Below are positions 9,322 to 17,409 of a stretch of 38,119 nt of DNA, one piece after another (the first letter of the stretch is position 1; each line of letters begins with the position of its first letter). The position numbers were made by a program, and so were the translations under genes. This DNA comes from Nitrospira sp. (GTDB lineage: Bacteria > Nitrospirota > Nitrospiria > Nitrospirales > Nitrospiraceae), in the NCBI GenBank assembly GCA_019636945.1, contig JAHBWO010000026.1, positions 1 through 38,119 of the forward strand, in the 5' to 3' direction. Below the pieces are notes generated by a model that had not been told where the DNA came from, ran no database searches, and worked only from the letters and a program-made list of their open reading frames with translations.

Positions 9322-9861
9322 CTATGGGGCTTGGGCATTCTTGCTGGTACGTGCTGAGACGACGGTTGGCGGTGAAGTGAGTGGGCCGTTCAGCTGAGCA
9401 GATCGAAAGGATTCATGCCACGATAATAATTGCCATCGGCCAGCACGTCGTTCCAGCACGCCGGTTTCCCTCATTGGAAGGACGGTTTGTTTGAGTCCTG
9501 ACCCCTCGGCCACATAACGAATGTAGTCGAGTTCCATGGCATACCAGGCTAGATCTCCCTTCGTCCATACTTTGAGTTCTTTGATCGGAATCTCAAGTTT
9601 CTGAGCATTGAGGAATTCCTCCTTCATGCCCTGCTCAAGCTCAGGCCACCCGATGTATTTTCGACCGGCCACTCCGTAGCTGATGATATCGGCGTCGTGG
9701 GCCATCATGCGAGAGAGCGTTGGTAAATCCTTCTCGGCATTGGCACGGACGAGTCGTCGGATAGCAGACTCCGGATCAGTTGGTTCGGAGGCCGGCGCGG
9801 TTGTGACGGTGATTATGCATAGTGCCAGAGTTATCCAGACAGTACATCGAGAAGCATTCAT
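9322..9861 (-). CDS. Secreted SnoaL-like (NTF2-fold) protein, probably truncated
   Basis: A 179-residue protein. Residues 1-25 form a signal peptide (hydrophobic core, then APASEP). The rest fits a SnoaL-like/NTF2 domain: ESAIRRLVRANAEKDL opening helix, MMAHDADIISYG, a middle GDLAWYAMELDY strand, and RAGRWQLLSWHESFR near the end. Such cone-shaped folds bind small molecules or act as isomerases/hydrolases; the mechanism here cannot be assigned. AGGAG lies about 7 bases before the ATG at 9861. The TAG ending it is followed in the same frame by 105 codons of protein-like sequence (9321-9004), so the ancestral product was probably 284 or 285 residues. Confidence 0.8.
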   Translation of the reverse strand: MNASRCTVWITLALCIITVTTAPASEPTDPESAIRRLVRANAEKDLPTLSRMMAHDADIISYGVAGRKYIGWPELEQGMKEEFLNAQKLEIPIKELKVWTKGDLAWYAMELDYIRYVAEGSGLKQTVLPMRETGVLERRAGRWQLLSWHESFRSAQLNGPLTSPPTVVSARTSKNAQAP

Positions 9862-10032
9862 TGATGACTCCTGTTTCGTGACGGATGATCGATAGCACGG
9901 TGGTTGGCTCGTAGTCGGTTGTGAGGGGCCAGGTGCTCAACTCAGGACCACGGTCGGTATCCCATGAGCAGGGGTGTGTGTGTCAAGGCATAACCTGTAT
10001 GACTCATCAACACTTCTTCTGTACCCATCAAG

Positions 10033-10054
10033 ACGCCGCTGTGACAGTATTCGT
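10033..10054 (+). repeat. Dispersed intergenic repeat, copy 1
   Basis: The element reads ACGCCGCTGTGAC, two variable bases, then TATTCGT. It matches copy 2 at 12194-12215 at 20 of 22 positions, and both are followed by TTCG-type and CTGAGT strings. It lies in non-coding DNA. Confidence 0.55.
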
Positions 10055-10110
10055 CGTTCGGCTCTGAGTTCCAGATTTCGCATTTCAGGTTGGAGGGAAA
10101 CCACAGACGT

Positions 10111-10145
10111 GAAACAAGAAACTTGAAACATGAAACCTAAAACTC
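10111..10145 (+). repeat. Heptamer tandem repeat
   Basis: Five consecutive 7-bp units follow the pattern GAAACNN: GAAACAA, GAAACTT, GAAACAT, GAAACCT and a degenerate AAAACTC. The unit has invariant positions 1-5 and variable positions 6-7. It is non-coding and 56 bp from dispersed repeat copy 1. Confidence 0.7.
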
Positions 10146-10227
10146 ACACTGTTCAATCAGTCATGGAATAATGCGGGCTTAGGCAGGCCAAGGGGGCAGG
10201 AGCTATTAGGTATCGTAGCTACTCACC

Positions 10228-10752
10228 TCATCGTTCCCATCGATAGCTGACGAGCAACGGCATGCCGGTCAGGACGGCGAGCACTCCGACCGGCAACATC
10301 CCCGCCACAGCATGTTGAAGGGCCATGTACTCATCGATCGTGAGGCCATGAAGCGGAAGGATGACCGCTGACTCCGTGAGAATCATCAAGACGAAGGCCA
10401 CAAACCCGATGCCGAGCCGTATGCGCGGGAGGGGGGGCAGATGGAAGCGGTCGATCGTCCATTTCGCGCCGATGATCATGGCCAACAGGGTGTTGGGCAC
10501 TTCGAGTAATCGAGCGATCAGTTCGCTGATGTGGAGGGCGATCACTTCAAGCCGCACGACCTCAAGCACGAATCCGACCCCGAGCGCGACGAGAAAATAG
10601 ACACCGCCGGCCCGTACCACCAGAGAGGCGCGGGTCTTGTGCCGGACGTCGGGGATTTTCGCGGGGAGGTTTGCTACGGGAGGGGCAGGGGCGTTGATCC
10701 GGTCGGTCGAGGGTTGTTCTTCGTGGTCACGTCTATGGCGTAGTGTGCTCAT
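10228..10752 (-). CDS. Conserved-type polytopic membrane protein, unknown function
   Basis: About 174 residues. An N-terminal hydrophilic stretch of about 45 residues (Arg/His/Pro-rich) is followed by four likely membrane helices: VYFLVALGVGFVLEVV, a segment through VPNTLLAMIIGA, IGFVAFVLMILTESAVIL and GVLAVLTGMPLLV, ending YRWER. I do not recognise the family and see no catalytic motif. I chose the ATG at 10752 (starts MSTLRHRRDHEE); a TTG at 10794 would lengthen it by 14 residues. Neither start has a strong ribosome binding site. It is isolated, with repeat DNA on its 3' side and a divergent secreted protein gene beyond its 5' end. Confidence 0.65.
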   Translation of the reverse strand: MSTLRHRRDHEEQPSTDRINAPAPPVANLPAKIPDVRHKTRASLVVRAGGVYFLVALGVGFVLEVVRLEVIALHISELIARLLEVPNTLLAMIIGAKWTIDRFHLPPLPRIRLGIGFVAFVLMILTESAVILPLHGLTIDEYMALQHAVAGMLPVGVLAVLTGMPLLVSYRWER

Positions 10753-11048
10753 ATGTGCGAGGTCAGTGTAGCGAAAAATGCTGGAGACGGCCAATGTTCT
10801 TCAAAGTTGTGCATGAGAGTGGAAGGTTATTTGTTTGTGCTGTTGCTCATCATGCCGGTTGAATAACAAATGCATGTATTGAATCGAACAGCCTTGTCCG
10901 TTCTTTGCGTAGCGACGGGCGTTCTATCGCGGTCTGGGAATGCGAGTGGAGCGAACGGGGTAGTAGATGACTTTCTTACGTACTCGCGGTAAGCTCAGGC
11001 CTCGGAAGGACATCTGCGATCGTGAGAATATTCATCAAGGGGGAGAGG

Positions 11049-11369
11049 ATGCGGAAAGGAATAAACAGGGCAGTCTGTGCGTGCGTGTTACTCGTCGGAC
11101 TCGGGATGGCTGGAACATCGGCAGTTGTCGCCGCCGACGAATCAATCATGGATGTGAACAGCCCTGATGCGATGAAATCTCTGCTGGAACAGCAAGTCGG
11201 AAAGCGCGTGAAGGTCAAGCTGTGTTCAGGCCAGGACGTCGAAGGCAAGGTCGCCAAGGTCGGTTCGCATGCGGTGCAGCTGACGGAGTTGGTCGGGATG
11301 GAGTTGTTCGATGCGACGGTTAAGCTGAATGATGTGGCGGCGGTAATTGTGCGGGCGCGCTCGAAATAG
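11049..11369 (+). CDS. Small secreted protein with an Sm/SH3-like barrel
   Basis: A 106-residue protein with a signal peptide (MRKGINRAV, hydrophobic core, AVVAADES; cleavage near residue 29). The mature part has a short helix (DAMKSLLEQQVG) followed by alternating strands: KRVKVKLCSGQDVEGKVAKV, HAVQLTEL, ELFDATVKL, VAAVIVRAR. This order of a helix followed by five strands, with LxSGxxxxGxV, resembles the Sm/Hfq or SH3-like barrel; that is an inference from pattern. Export argues against RNA binding. A GTG at 11022 would add nine residues, but the signal peptide and a purine-rich GGGGGAG favour 11049. It lies 85 bp upstream of the pyrophosphatase gene. Confidence 0.75.
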   Translation: MRKGINRAVCACVLLVGLGMAGTSAVVAADESIMDVNSPDAMKSLLEQQVGKRVKVKLCSGQDVEGKVAKVGSHAVQLTELVGMELFDATVKLNDVAAVIVRARSK

Positions 11370-11454
11370 TTAGTCCAGACCGGGTAGCGAGTTGGTGATT
11401 CGTTTTTGGTAAGCAACGTATGGCGGACATTCTGCGTGAGCGAGGAGAGGTGGC

Positions 11455-12183
11455 ATGAAACACGGCAAAGGTCAGAAACGGGGAGAGGACGGCGATCAAG
11501 CCGATGAAGCTCGGAACGGGAGCGACCCGTTTCAACGATTGCTTGGGCTCATGTTCAAGGCACATCCGTGGCATGGCGTGTCGATCGGTCAGGAAGCGCC
11601 GGACGTCGTCATGGCCTATATCGAAATCGTTCCAACCGATACGGTTAAGTACGAGGTCGACAAGCGGAGCGGGTTCCTCAAAGTCGATCGGCCACAACGA
11701 TTTTCGAATTGCTGTCCGGTCTATTACGGCCTCATTCCGCAGACCTACTCGGGAGAACAGGTGGCCGGGATCTTTGCAAAACGAGCTCGTCGGAAGGGCA
11801 TGGTTGGGGACGGTGACCCGCTGGATATCTGTGTCTTGTCCGAAAAAAACATTCCGCATAGCGATATCTTACTCACAGCACTCCCGATCGGCGGGTTGAG
11901 TATGGCCGATGGTGGGGAAGCCGACGACAAGATCATCGCCGTGATGCGGGACGACGCGGTGTACGGCAATTTTACGGACATCTCACAATGCCCGACCTCA
12001 CTTCTTGAGCGTCTCCAACATTATTTTTTGACCTATAAGAGTGCGCCAGGAACGAATCAGCATAAAGTGGAAATTACCAGTGTCTATGGACGGGAGGAAG
12101 CGCTCAAAGTCATTCGTGCGAGCCATGCCGACTACCGGGCCCAATATCCGGAACTCAGCTCCTTGTGGCCGAAGCAGCTGTAG
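11455..12183 (+). CDS. ppa: Inorganic pyrophosphatase, family I
   Basis: A 242-residue soluble pyrophosphatase that hydrolyses PPi to two phosphates in the cytoplasm and pulls biosynthetic reactions forward. The family signature GDGDPLD is at 118-124, with metal-binding Asp119, Asp121 and Asp124. Other conserved pieces are YEVDKRSG (66-73), PVYYGLIPQTY (88-98), and a C-terminal FLTYK. It is longer than the 175-residue bacterial type because of an N-terminal extension of about 50 residues, the first 25 of which are charged and low-complexity. GAGAGG lies a few bases upstream of the ATG. It is followed by a dispersed repeat copy, so it is probably its own transcription unit or paired with the small secreted gene before it. 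Confidence 0.93.
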   Translation: MKHGKGQKRGEDGDQADEARNGSDPFQRLLGLMFKAHPWHGVSIGQEAPDVVMAYIEIVPTDTVKYEVDKRSGFLKVDRPQRFSNCCPVYYGLIPQTYSGEQVAGIFAKRARRKGMVGDGDPLDICVLSEKNIPHSDILLTALPIGGLSMADGGEADDKIIAVMRDDAVYGNFTDISQCPTSLLERLQHYFLTYKSAPGTNQHKVEITSVYGREEALKVIRASHADYRAQYPELSSLWPKQL

Positions 12184-12193
12184 GACGTGCCCT

Positions 12194-12215
12194 ACGCCGC
12201 TGTGACTATATTCGT
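12194..12215 (+). repeat. Dispersed intergenic repeat, copy 2
   Basis: This is a 20 of 22 match to the element at 10033-10054 and continues into TTATTCG and CTGAGTCC, which also resemble the sequence after copy 1. It lies 11 bp after the ppa stop codon. Confidence 0.55.
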
Positions 12216-12332
12216 TATTCGTGAAGCGTCTGAGTCCGGAACGAAATACGATTCACGTGCGACGTTCACGCTGCCGGTTCTGTCGATTCGCTTTTGCCCA
12301 CCGCATGATGGTGGTAGGCTATCTATCAGCCT

Positions 12333-12641
12333 ATGCCACGCTCTTCCCTTCACCCGCCGATTGCTGAGACCGCGCAAAGGTCCCTCTTCGATCAACCCAT
12401 CTCTGACGCGGCTGTGGCGGCCTTGTGGCAAGGTCAAGTCACCGATGCGATCATCTTGGTTCGCAAAGAACAACATGTTGATTTGAAAGAGGCCAAAGCT
12501 TCCGTCGATGCCTATCTACGAAGTCAGCCCGAGTTGCAACGTCGAATCGAGCAGGATCAGTCCGATGCTCGAACGGGATTGTTTCGTTGGGCGGTGTTTT
12601 TTCTGATAGGAGGCGCCGGCCTGCTGTATTTCCTCACGTAG
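12333..12641 (+). CDS. Small membrane protein with a ribosomal L7/L12 C-terminal-like segment
   Basis: 102 residues. Residues about 24-60 (AAVAALWQGQVTDAIILVRK then VDLKEAKASVDAYL) resemble the alpha-helical part of the L7/L12 C-terminal domain, where IKxVRExTGLGLKEAK is typical. A polar linker (QRRIEQDQSDARTG) and one C-terminal membrane helix (AVFFLIGGAGLLYFLT) follow, so it is probably a tail-anchored cytoplasmic protein. It is not ribosomal protein L12, since it lacks the N-terminal dimerisation domain and Ala/Gly hinge. Function unknown. The ribosome binding site is weak. The next small membrane gene starts 12 bp after its stop. Confidence 0.7.
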   Translation: MPRSSLHPPIAETAQRSLFDQPISDAAVAALWQGQVTDAIILVRKEQHVDLKEAKASVDAYLRSQPELQRRIEQDQSDARTGLFRWAVFFLIGGAGLLYFLT

Positions 12642-12653
12642 CGGAGGATCAGT

Positions 12654-12854
12654 ATGGAGACAGCCTACATGCTTTTGGCGCTCACTGGAGCAGCGGCCGC
12701 GTTTATCACCTTTTGCCTGATGCGATTCCCTCATATCCGGCGGGCGCGGTTTCAACCGTCCGGTCCGTTTTCCTTTCTGGTGTCATTCTCCACGGCCTTC
12801 GTCATTTTCTTCATCTCTGTGTTAGCCGTCTACGCCCAAGCTGTCCGACACTGA
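12654..12854 (+). CDS. Two-helix small membrane protein
   Basis: 66 residues with two hydrophobic helices (YMLLALTGAAAAFITFCLM and FLVSFSTAFVIFFISVLAVY) joined by a basic, Pro-containing loop (RFPHIRRARFQPSG). GGAGG lies 6 bases before the ATG at 12654, and the gene begins 12 bp after the L7/L12-like membrane gene, so the two are probably cotranscribed. No family is recognised. Confidence 0.65.
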   Translation: METAYMLLALTGAAAAFITFCLMRFPHIRRARFQPSGPFSFLVSFSTAFVIFFISVLAVYAQAVRH

Positions 12855-13069
12855 ACGGATGGATGGGACAGTCGGGACGTCCGATCGCCCTGCGTCCGAC
12901 CGTATTTTGACGACAAAACACAAGCCAAACATCTGAAGCCCAGTTGGAGCTATGGAATTTGGACGTCCGACCCGGTATGCTTTGTCGCGTCACATAGCGA
13001 TGCCGTATGAGTTGATCCTTGATCAAATTCGGAACAATCGGAGAAGCACGTATTGTTGGAGCGGTTGCC

Positions 13070-13615
13070 GTGGAGTTTGTATCGACGAGGCTTGATGAGG
13101 GGCAGGGGAACGGCTCGATCACCGAGATTTTGGCGGAAGATCACCGGAGACTTGAGCGATTACTGGACTCGGCGGTTTCTGGAGACGGTTACGTGGAGCG
13201 GGAATACTACGATCGCTTTCGAGCCGGGCTCTTGCGCCACATCGGGATGGAGGAAAAGATTCTTCTTCCTGCGGCTCAGCGGCGGCGTGAGGGAGAGCCG
13301 CTTCCCATCACGCCCAAACTCAGGCTCGATCATGGAGCGATTGCGGCTCTGCTCATGCCGACTCCCACGTCAGGTGTTCTGGCGACACTGCGCATGATCC
13401 TTGAACAGCATAACCTTCTCGAAGAAGGCTCAGACGGCCTCTACCGGACTTGTGACAGGCTTCTGAGGGACGAGGCTGATCAGCTGATAGTTCAACTTCA
13501 TGCGGCTCCGGACGTGACGGTCCTGCCATGTTCCGATGCTCCGGCTGTCCTGGGCGCTGTCCGTCGGGCGGTGCAACGAGCCGGTTTCGAGCTTCCCTGC
13601 GATTTCCCCGGATGA
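13070..13615 (+). CDS. Hemerythrin HHE domain protein
   Basis: 181 residues from a GTG start. The four-helix HHE domain shows the expected diiron ligands: EDHRRLE (His25), LRHIGMEEKIL (His57 with Glu61/Glu62), LDHGAIAAL (His88) and LEQHNLLEEG (His114 with Glu118/Glu119). Such proteins bind O2 or NO, or act as iron or oxygen sensors. A C-terminal 45-residue extension contains two cysteines (VLPCSD, LPCDF) that could respond to redox; that part is speculative. GGAG sits 8 bases before the GTG at 13070, and no ATG is available. A TTG at 13019 would add 17 residues but lacks a good site. It ends 46 bp before prfC. Confidence 0.8.
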   Translation: MEFVSTRLDEGQGNGSITEILAEDHRRLERLLDSAVSGDGYVEREYYDRFRAGLLRHIGMEEKILLPAAQRRREGEPLPITPKLRLDHGAIAALLMPTPTSGVLATLRMILEQHNLLEEGSDGLYRTCDRLLRDEADQLIVQLHAAPDVTVLPCSDAPAVLGAVRRAVQRAGFELPCDFPG

Positions 13616-13661
13616 TCAGTCTCCTCTTCCGAGTGCAATGTGATACACTGCCGAGTCAATC

Positions 13662-15266
13662 ATGATGTCTGACACGACTCTCTTGAACGAACTTGCGGCT
13701 GCGACCAGGCAACGGCGGACCTTTGCCATTATCAGTCATCCGGATGCCGGGAAAACGACGCTGACTGAAAAACTTCTGCTCTATTCAGGCTTGATTCGCA
13801 CGGCCGGTATGGTGCGCGGACGCAAGGGTGGAAAGACGACGGCCTCGGATTGGATGGGCATGGAACAGGAACGAGGAATTTCGATTACCGCGTCCGCGAT
13901 GCAGTTTCCGTACAAGGGCGCGGTCATCAACTTGCTCGATACGCCGGGGCACCAGGACTTTTCCGAAGATACGTATCGCACCTTGACCGCTGCGGATAGT
14001 GCCATCATGGTGATCGATGCGGCGAAAGGTGTGGAAACACAAACCCGAAAACTCTTTGCGGTGTGCCGCATGCGGAGGATTCCGGTCCTGACGTTGATCA
14101 ATAAAATGGATCTGCCTGGGCGTCCTCCCCTGGATCTCATGACGGAGGTGGAGCAGGCGTTGAATATTCACGCGAGCGCCGTCAACTGGCCGATCGGGTC
14201 CGGCAGCGACTTCGTGGGCATTGTCACCAGAGCGGATAATCAGGTGCAGTTGTTCAGTAAGACCATGCATGGCGGAGCGACTAGGGTGGAGACCGATATG
14301 CTGCCGTTCTCGGAGCTTGGCTCACACAGCCGAGTGACGGACGAGATGTTGGCGCAAGTGCAGCATGATCTGGAGCTCTTGGAGATTGCGGGGAATCCGT
14401 TCACGCGCGAACAGTTTCTCAGCGGTGACGTGACCCCGGTGTTTTTCGCCTCCGCGCTCACGAACTTCGGTATTGAGAGTTTTCTGGACGCCTTTGTGGA
14501 GTTGGCCCCCAGCCCCGGTGCTCGGTCGGCTGACGGGGAGAATGGAGCTGAACTCACGGTCGACCCGATTGATATGCCGTTCAGTGCCTATGTGTTCAAG
14601 CTCCAGGCGAATATGAATCCAAAACATCGCGACAGCACTGCATTTCTTCGCGTCTGCTCAGGACGTTTCGAGCGAGATATGGTCGTGAAACATCATCGGC
14701 TGGGTCGCGACATTCGGTTGGCACGACCACACAGTCTCGTGGCACAGGAGCGGAGTACGGTCGAGGAGGCGTACCCGGGCGACATCATCGGGATTATCAA
14801 CCCCGGCGTCTTTGCCATCGGCGATACCGTGTCGCTGACCGGAGGATTCAATTTTAAACCCTTGCCGCAGTTCCAACCTGAGATCTTCGCGCGTCTACGG
14901 CCGACGGATGTCGGAAAACGAAAGGCTTTTGACAAGGGGGTCTCCCAGATGGCTCAGGAAGGGACTGTCCAGATCATGCGCAGCTTTCATGATCAGGAGA
15001 TCCTGATTGCCGCCGTCGGTCGATTGCAGTTCGATGTGTTGCAGTACCGGCTGCGCCATGAATACCGTGTGGAAACCATTCTGGACGCACTGCCGTTCAG
15101 CTGCAGCGCCTGGCTGGAGGGAGAGCCGTCCACCTTCAAATCACCGTCAGCTTCGATGATGGTGAAAGACCAGCGGGACCGCGTCGTCGTCCTCTTCGGC
15201 GACCAGCTCATGAAGACCATTGCGCGGGATCGGAATCCGGAGCATACACTTCGCGATATGGGCTAA
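13662..15266 (+). CDS. prfC: Peptide chain release factor 3 (RF3)
   Basis: A 534-residue translational GTPase, the usual length for RF3, which removes RF1/RF2 from the ribosome after peptide release. The G domain has all motifs: ISHPDAGKTTLTEKLL (P-loop), RGISITASAM (switch I end), DTPGHQDF (G3) and NKMD (G4). RF3-specific sequence follows, including GRKGGKTTASDWMGMEQERG, domain II (FKLQANMNPKHRDSTAFLRV) and the C-terminal domain (VGRLQFDVLQYRLRHEY). ATG codons at 13662 and 13665 are both possible; the ribosome binding site is weak. It lies 46 bp after the hemerythrin gene. It is the surest single-function gene in the window. Confidence 0.97.
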   Translation: MMSDTTLLNELAAATRQRRTFAIISHPDAGKTTLTEKLLLYSGLIRTAGMVRGRKGGKTTASDWMGMEQERGISITASAMQFPYKGAVINLLDTPGHQDFSEDTYRTLTAADSAIMVIDAAKGVETQTRKLFAVCRMRRIPVLTLINKMDLPGRPPLDLMTEVEQALNIHASAVNWPIGSGSDFVGIVTRADNQVQLFSKTMHGGATRVETDMLPFSELGSHSRVTDEMLAQVQHDLELLEIAGNPFTREQFLSGDVTPVFFASALTNFGIESFLDAFVELAPSPGARSADGENGAELTVDPIDMPFSAYVFKLQANMNPKHRDSTAFLRVCSGRFERDMVVKHHRLGRDIRLARPHSLVAQERSTVEEAYPGDIIGIINPGVFAIGDTVSLTGGFNFKPLPQFQPEIFARLRPTDVGKRKAFDKGVSQMAQEGTVQIMRSFHDQEILIAAVGRLQFDVLQYRLRHEYRVETILDALPFSCSAWLEGEPSTFKSPSASMMVKDQRDRVVVLFGDQLMKTIARDRNPEHTLRDMG

Positions 15267-15449
15267 GACACCTTCAGGTCATCAAACTTCAGCAAGAAGG
15301 CTTTCTGCCGAGTCTGTGAAACTGCCTTAAGGGAATTGACGGCGGGCGATGGAGACGTTGCCTCTGTCATCGGTCCAATCCAGATGATGCCGAGAGTAAC
15401 GACAGATCGGTTGAGCAGTCTTAAGTTGACACAGCCGTGATTCCCTCAG

Positions 15450-17225
15450 TTACCTCGTTACGGTCAACGTGATCGTCAGGCCGGTGCTGTTACCGCCGGA
15501 GGTTGCCGTCACTGTCACATTGGAAGTACCGGCCGGAGTTCCGGTGGCCGGTACGCTGCCCCCGCCAGAATTGATTATCGGTGGTGGCCCATCATCGCCG
15601 CCGCAACTCGCAAGTCCAATGACTGAGATCAACAGGGCGGCCATCCAGAGACAATGAAGATCGGCCTTACGCCTGTACCACAGCCCGCCGATCAGCACCA
15701 GCCCGACGGGCATCAATGCGTAAGCGAACATCGTAGGTGAATTGCTGGGTGAAAGCATAGCCACAGGTCCGCCATTGGTGGTGATCGTCAATGTCGTTGT
15801 GATCGGCGCTCCGGCCGGAGTTACGGTCGCCGGATTAAAGCTGCAGGCCGCGCCGAACGGGAGGTTGCCGCAGCTGAAACTGACCGGCTGGGTGAAGCCG
15901 GTATTGGGGGTAACCGTGATCGTCGATGTTCCGCTCGTGCCGGCTGGGACAGTCAGCTGATTGGGCGAGGCACCGAGCGTGAAGGGAGCTGCCCCGCCGC
16001 CGGTCGAACATGGCCCTCCGATATCATCGTCGCAGACTTGAACGATATACGCAACCGTCTCATTCGGACCGGTCTGAGCGGTGGTGGCCTGTCCCTGAAT
16101 CCATTGACCGTCCGGAGACATGCCGGTGGCAGAGACCAACGTGATGCCGGTCATATCCACGCCGCCATCGACGAGAATCTGCCGCAGGTCCTGAATTCCT
16201 TTGGCTTCCGTCCAGCGGAAGGCAATACCCTGGCCCCAGCCGAGGACCGGCCCTTGATACTGCAGTGCGTTTGGGTTGGAAATCCCCACGACGATCTTTC
16301 CGTTGTCGCTGACACCGGTTGCGGCTGCCGTGCTATGTCCGAGAAGCGGTCCGATGTTCTGCATTGTCTGGGTCTGGGTTGTCCATCGAAAGGCTCTGTT
16401 CGCGGTATTCGAATCGCCTACTTGTCCGACGACAACCGTCCCATCGCCGGACACGGTGGTGGCCAGTGACAAGGTCGGTTGTGCGGGGTTGTCGATGTTC
16501 TGAAACCCGCCGGCTTGGGTCCACCGAAACGCTTGGCGAATTGTCCCTGGGAATGATCCCGTGCGCTGGAAATCCGCGTCGCCGACGATGACGGTGCTAT
16601 CGCTGCTCACACCAAAGGCCCTGGATGTAGTTCCGCCGCCGGCCGGTACTCCAAGATCGACCATACCGCTGGAGGTCCATCGGAAGGCATGCTCGATAAA
16701 GGTGTTCGTGGCATTCGAGATCCCGACGACCACGGAGCAGTCTTGATTTGTGTCGGTAGAGAAGGAGGAGAAGGTAGTGTTGTTGGCCGGGCTCACCGTG
16801 CCAAGATCGACTGCCTTTGTCGCTTGCGTCCAGCGAAAGGCGTGGAACGGCGTGAGGAAGCCAGCATCCTGATAGCCGACGGTGCAGGAACCATCACGGC
16901 TTAGGTTTGTGCCACTCCCACTCGCTGTTGGAAGGTTGGACGGTTGCAGCGAAACACGATTTGTGGGAGTTGGCTTACTGCCACGCAAATCAAAAGGCTG
17001 CAGAAGTGCTTCAAGCAGCACAGTTTGTTGAACCCTTCTCTCCTCCCCACCGACAGCGTTGAGTTCATCGTTCAGCATGATCAATCTTCCAAAGAAGCTT
17101 GTATTCGGGTCGCTGAGATAGGGATTATAACCAGCTGCTGCTTTCTCAATGTAACAGAGCGACAAAACGGTTATCGCAACCAGGGGAAGAATGTAATGGA
17201 TACTAGGAGAGTTGGTGTTGGCCAT
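15450..17225 (-). CDS. HAF-repeat secreted protein with Ig-like and membrane segments
   Basis: 591 residues. A signal peptide (about 10-31) is followed by five repeats with the core HAFRWT or xAFRWT (near 128, 179, 231, 279 and 338), each paired with VVVG-type strands: the HAF family of predicted extracellular repeats, probably a beta-propeller. At about 410-490 there is an Ig-like, Pro/Thr-rich domain (FTLGASPNQLTVPAGTSGTS, SFSCGNLPFGAACSFNP). Then come two hydrophobic segments around YRRKADLHCLW, the second ending in the lipobox-like SVIGLASCGGDDG, and a final Thr/Val/Gly-rich stretch. GAGGTGATCC precedes the ATG at 17225. Its start is divergent from the first Sel1 gene, 184 bp away. Binding partner unknown. 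Confidence 0.8.
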   Translation of the reverse strand: MANTNSPSIHYILPLVAITVLSLCYIEKAAAGYNPYLSDPNTSFFGRLIMLNDELNAVGGEERRVQQTVLLEALLQPFDLRGSKPTPTNRVSLQPSNLPTASGSGTNLSRDGSCTVGYQDAGFLTPFHAFRWTQATKAVDLGTVSPANNTTFSSFSTDTNQDCSVVVGISNATNTFIEHAFRWTSSGMVDLGVPAGGGTTSRAFGVSSDSTVIVGDADFQRTGSFPGTIRQAFRWTQAGGFQNIDNPAQPTLSLATTVSGDGTVVVGQVGDSNTANRAFRWTTQTQTMQNIGPLLGHSTAAATGVSDNGKIVVGISNPNALQYQGPVLGWGQGIAFRWTEAKGIQDLRQILVDGGVDMTGITLVSATGMSPDGQWIQGQATTAQTGPNETVAYIVQVCDDDIGGPCSTGGGAAPFTLGASPNQLTVPAGTSGTSTITVTPNTGFTQPVSFSCGNLPFGAACSFNPATVTPAGAPITTTLTITTNGGPVAMLSPSNSPTMFAYALMPVGLVLIGGLWYRRKADLHCLWMAALLISVIGLASCGGDDGPPPIINSGGGSVPATGTPAGTSNVTVTATSGGNSTGLTITLTVTR

Positions 17226-17409
17226 GGATCACCTCTGGGTGTTGGGAGGAAGCGAGGGGAAGCATAATTTTTGGTCAGAAGTAAAAGCAATGATTAGCTG
17301 GCTCGGAACGATGAACCCCCTCCAAAGAGGGGGATGGGCTGGATTGACAGGAAACAGTGTCGGCAGTAGCCTGGCGTCCCCATCTTTATCCCATCGCTGG
17401 AGGTTCTTC

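Larger units (their letters stand above)
9862..10227. other. Intergenic region with two repeat types
   Basis: This stretch of 366 bases holds no convincing gene. A 64-codon minus-strand frame at 9937-10131 lies across repeat DNA and does not look like protein. It contains one copy of a dispersed 22-bp element (10033-10054) and a heptamer tandem repeat (10111-10145), listed separately. The promoter of the SnoaL-like gene should lie near 9862-9950, but I cannot place it. Confidence 0.5.
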
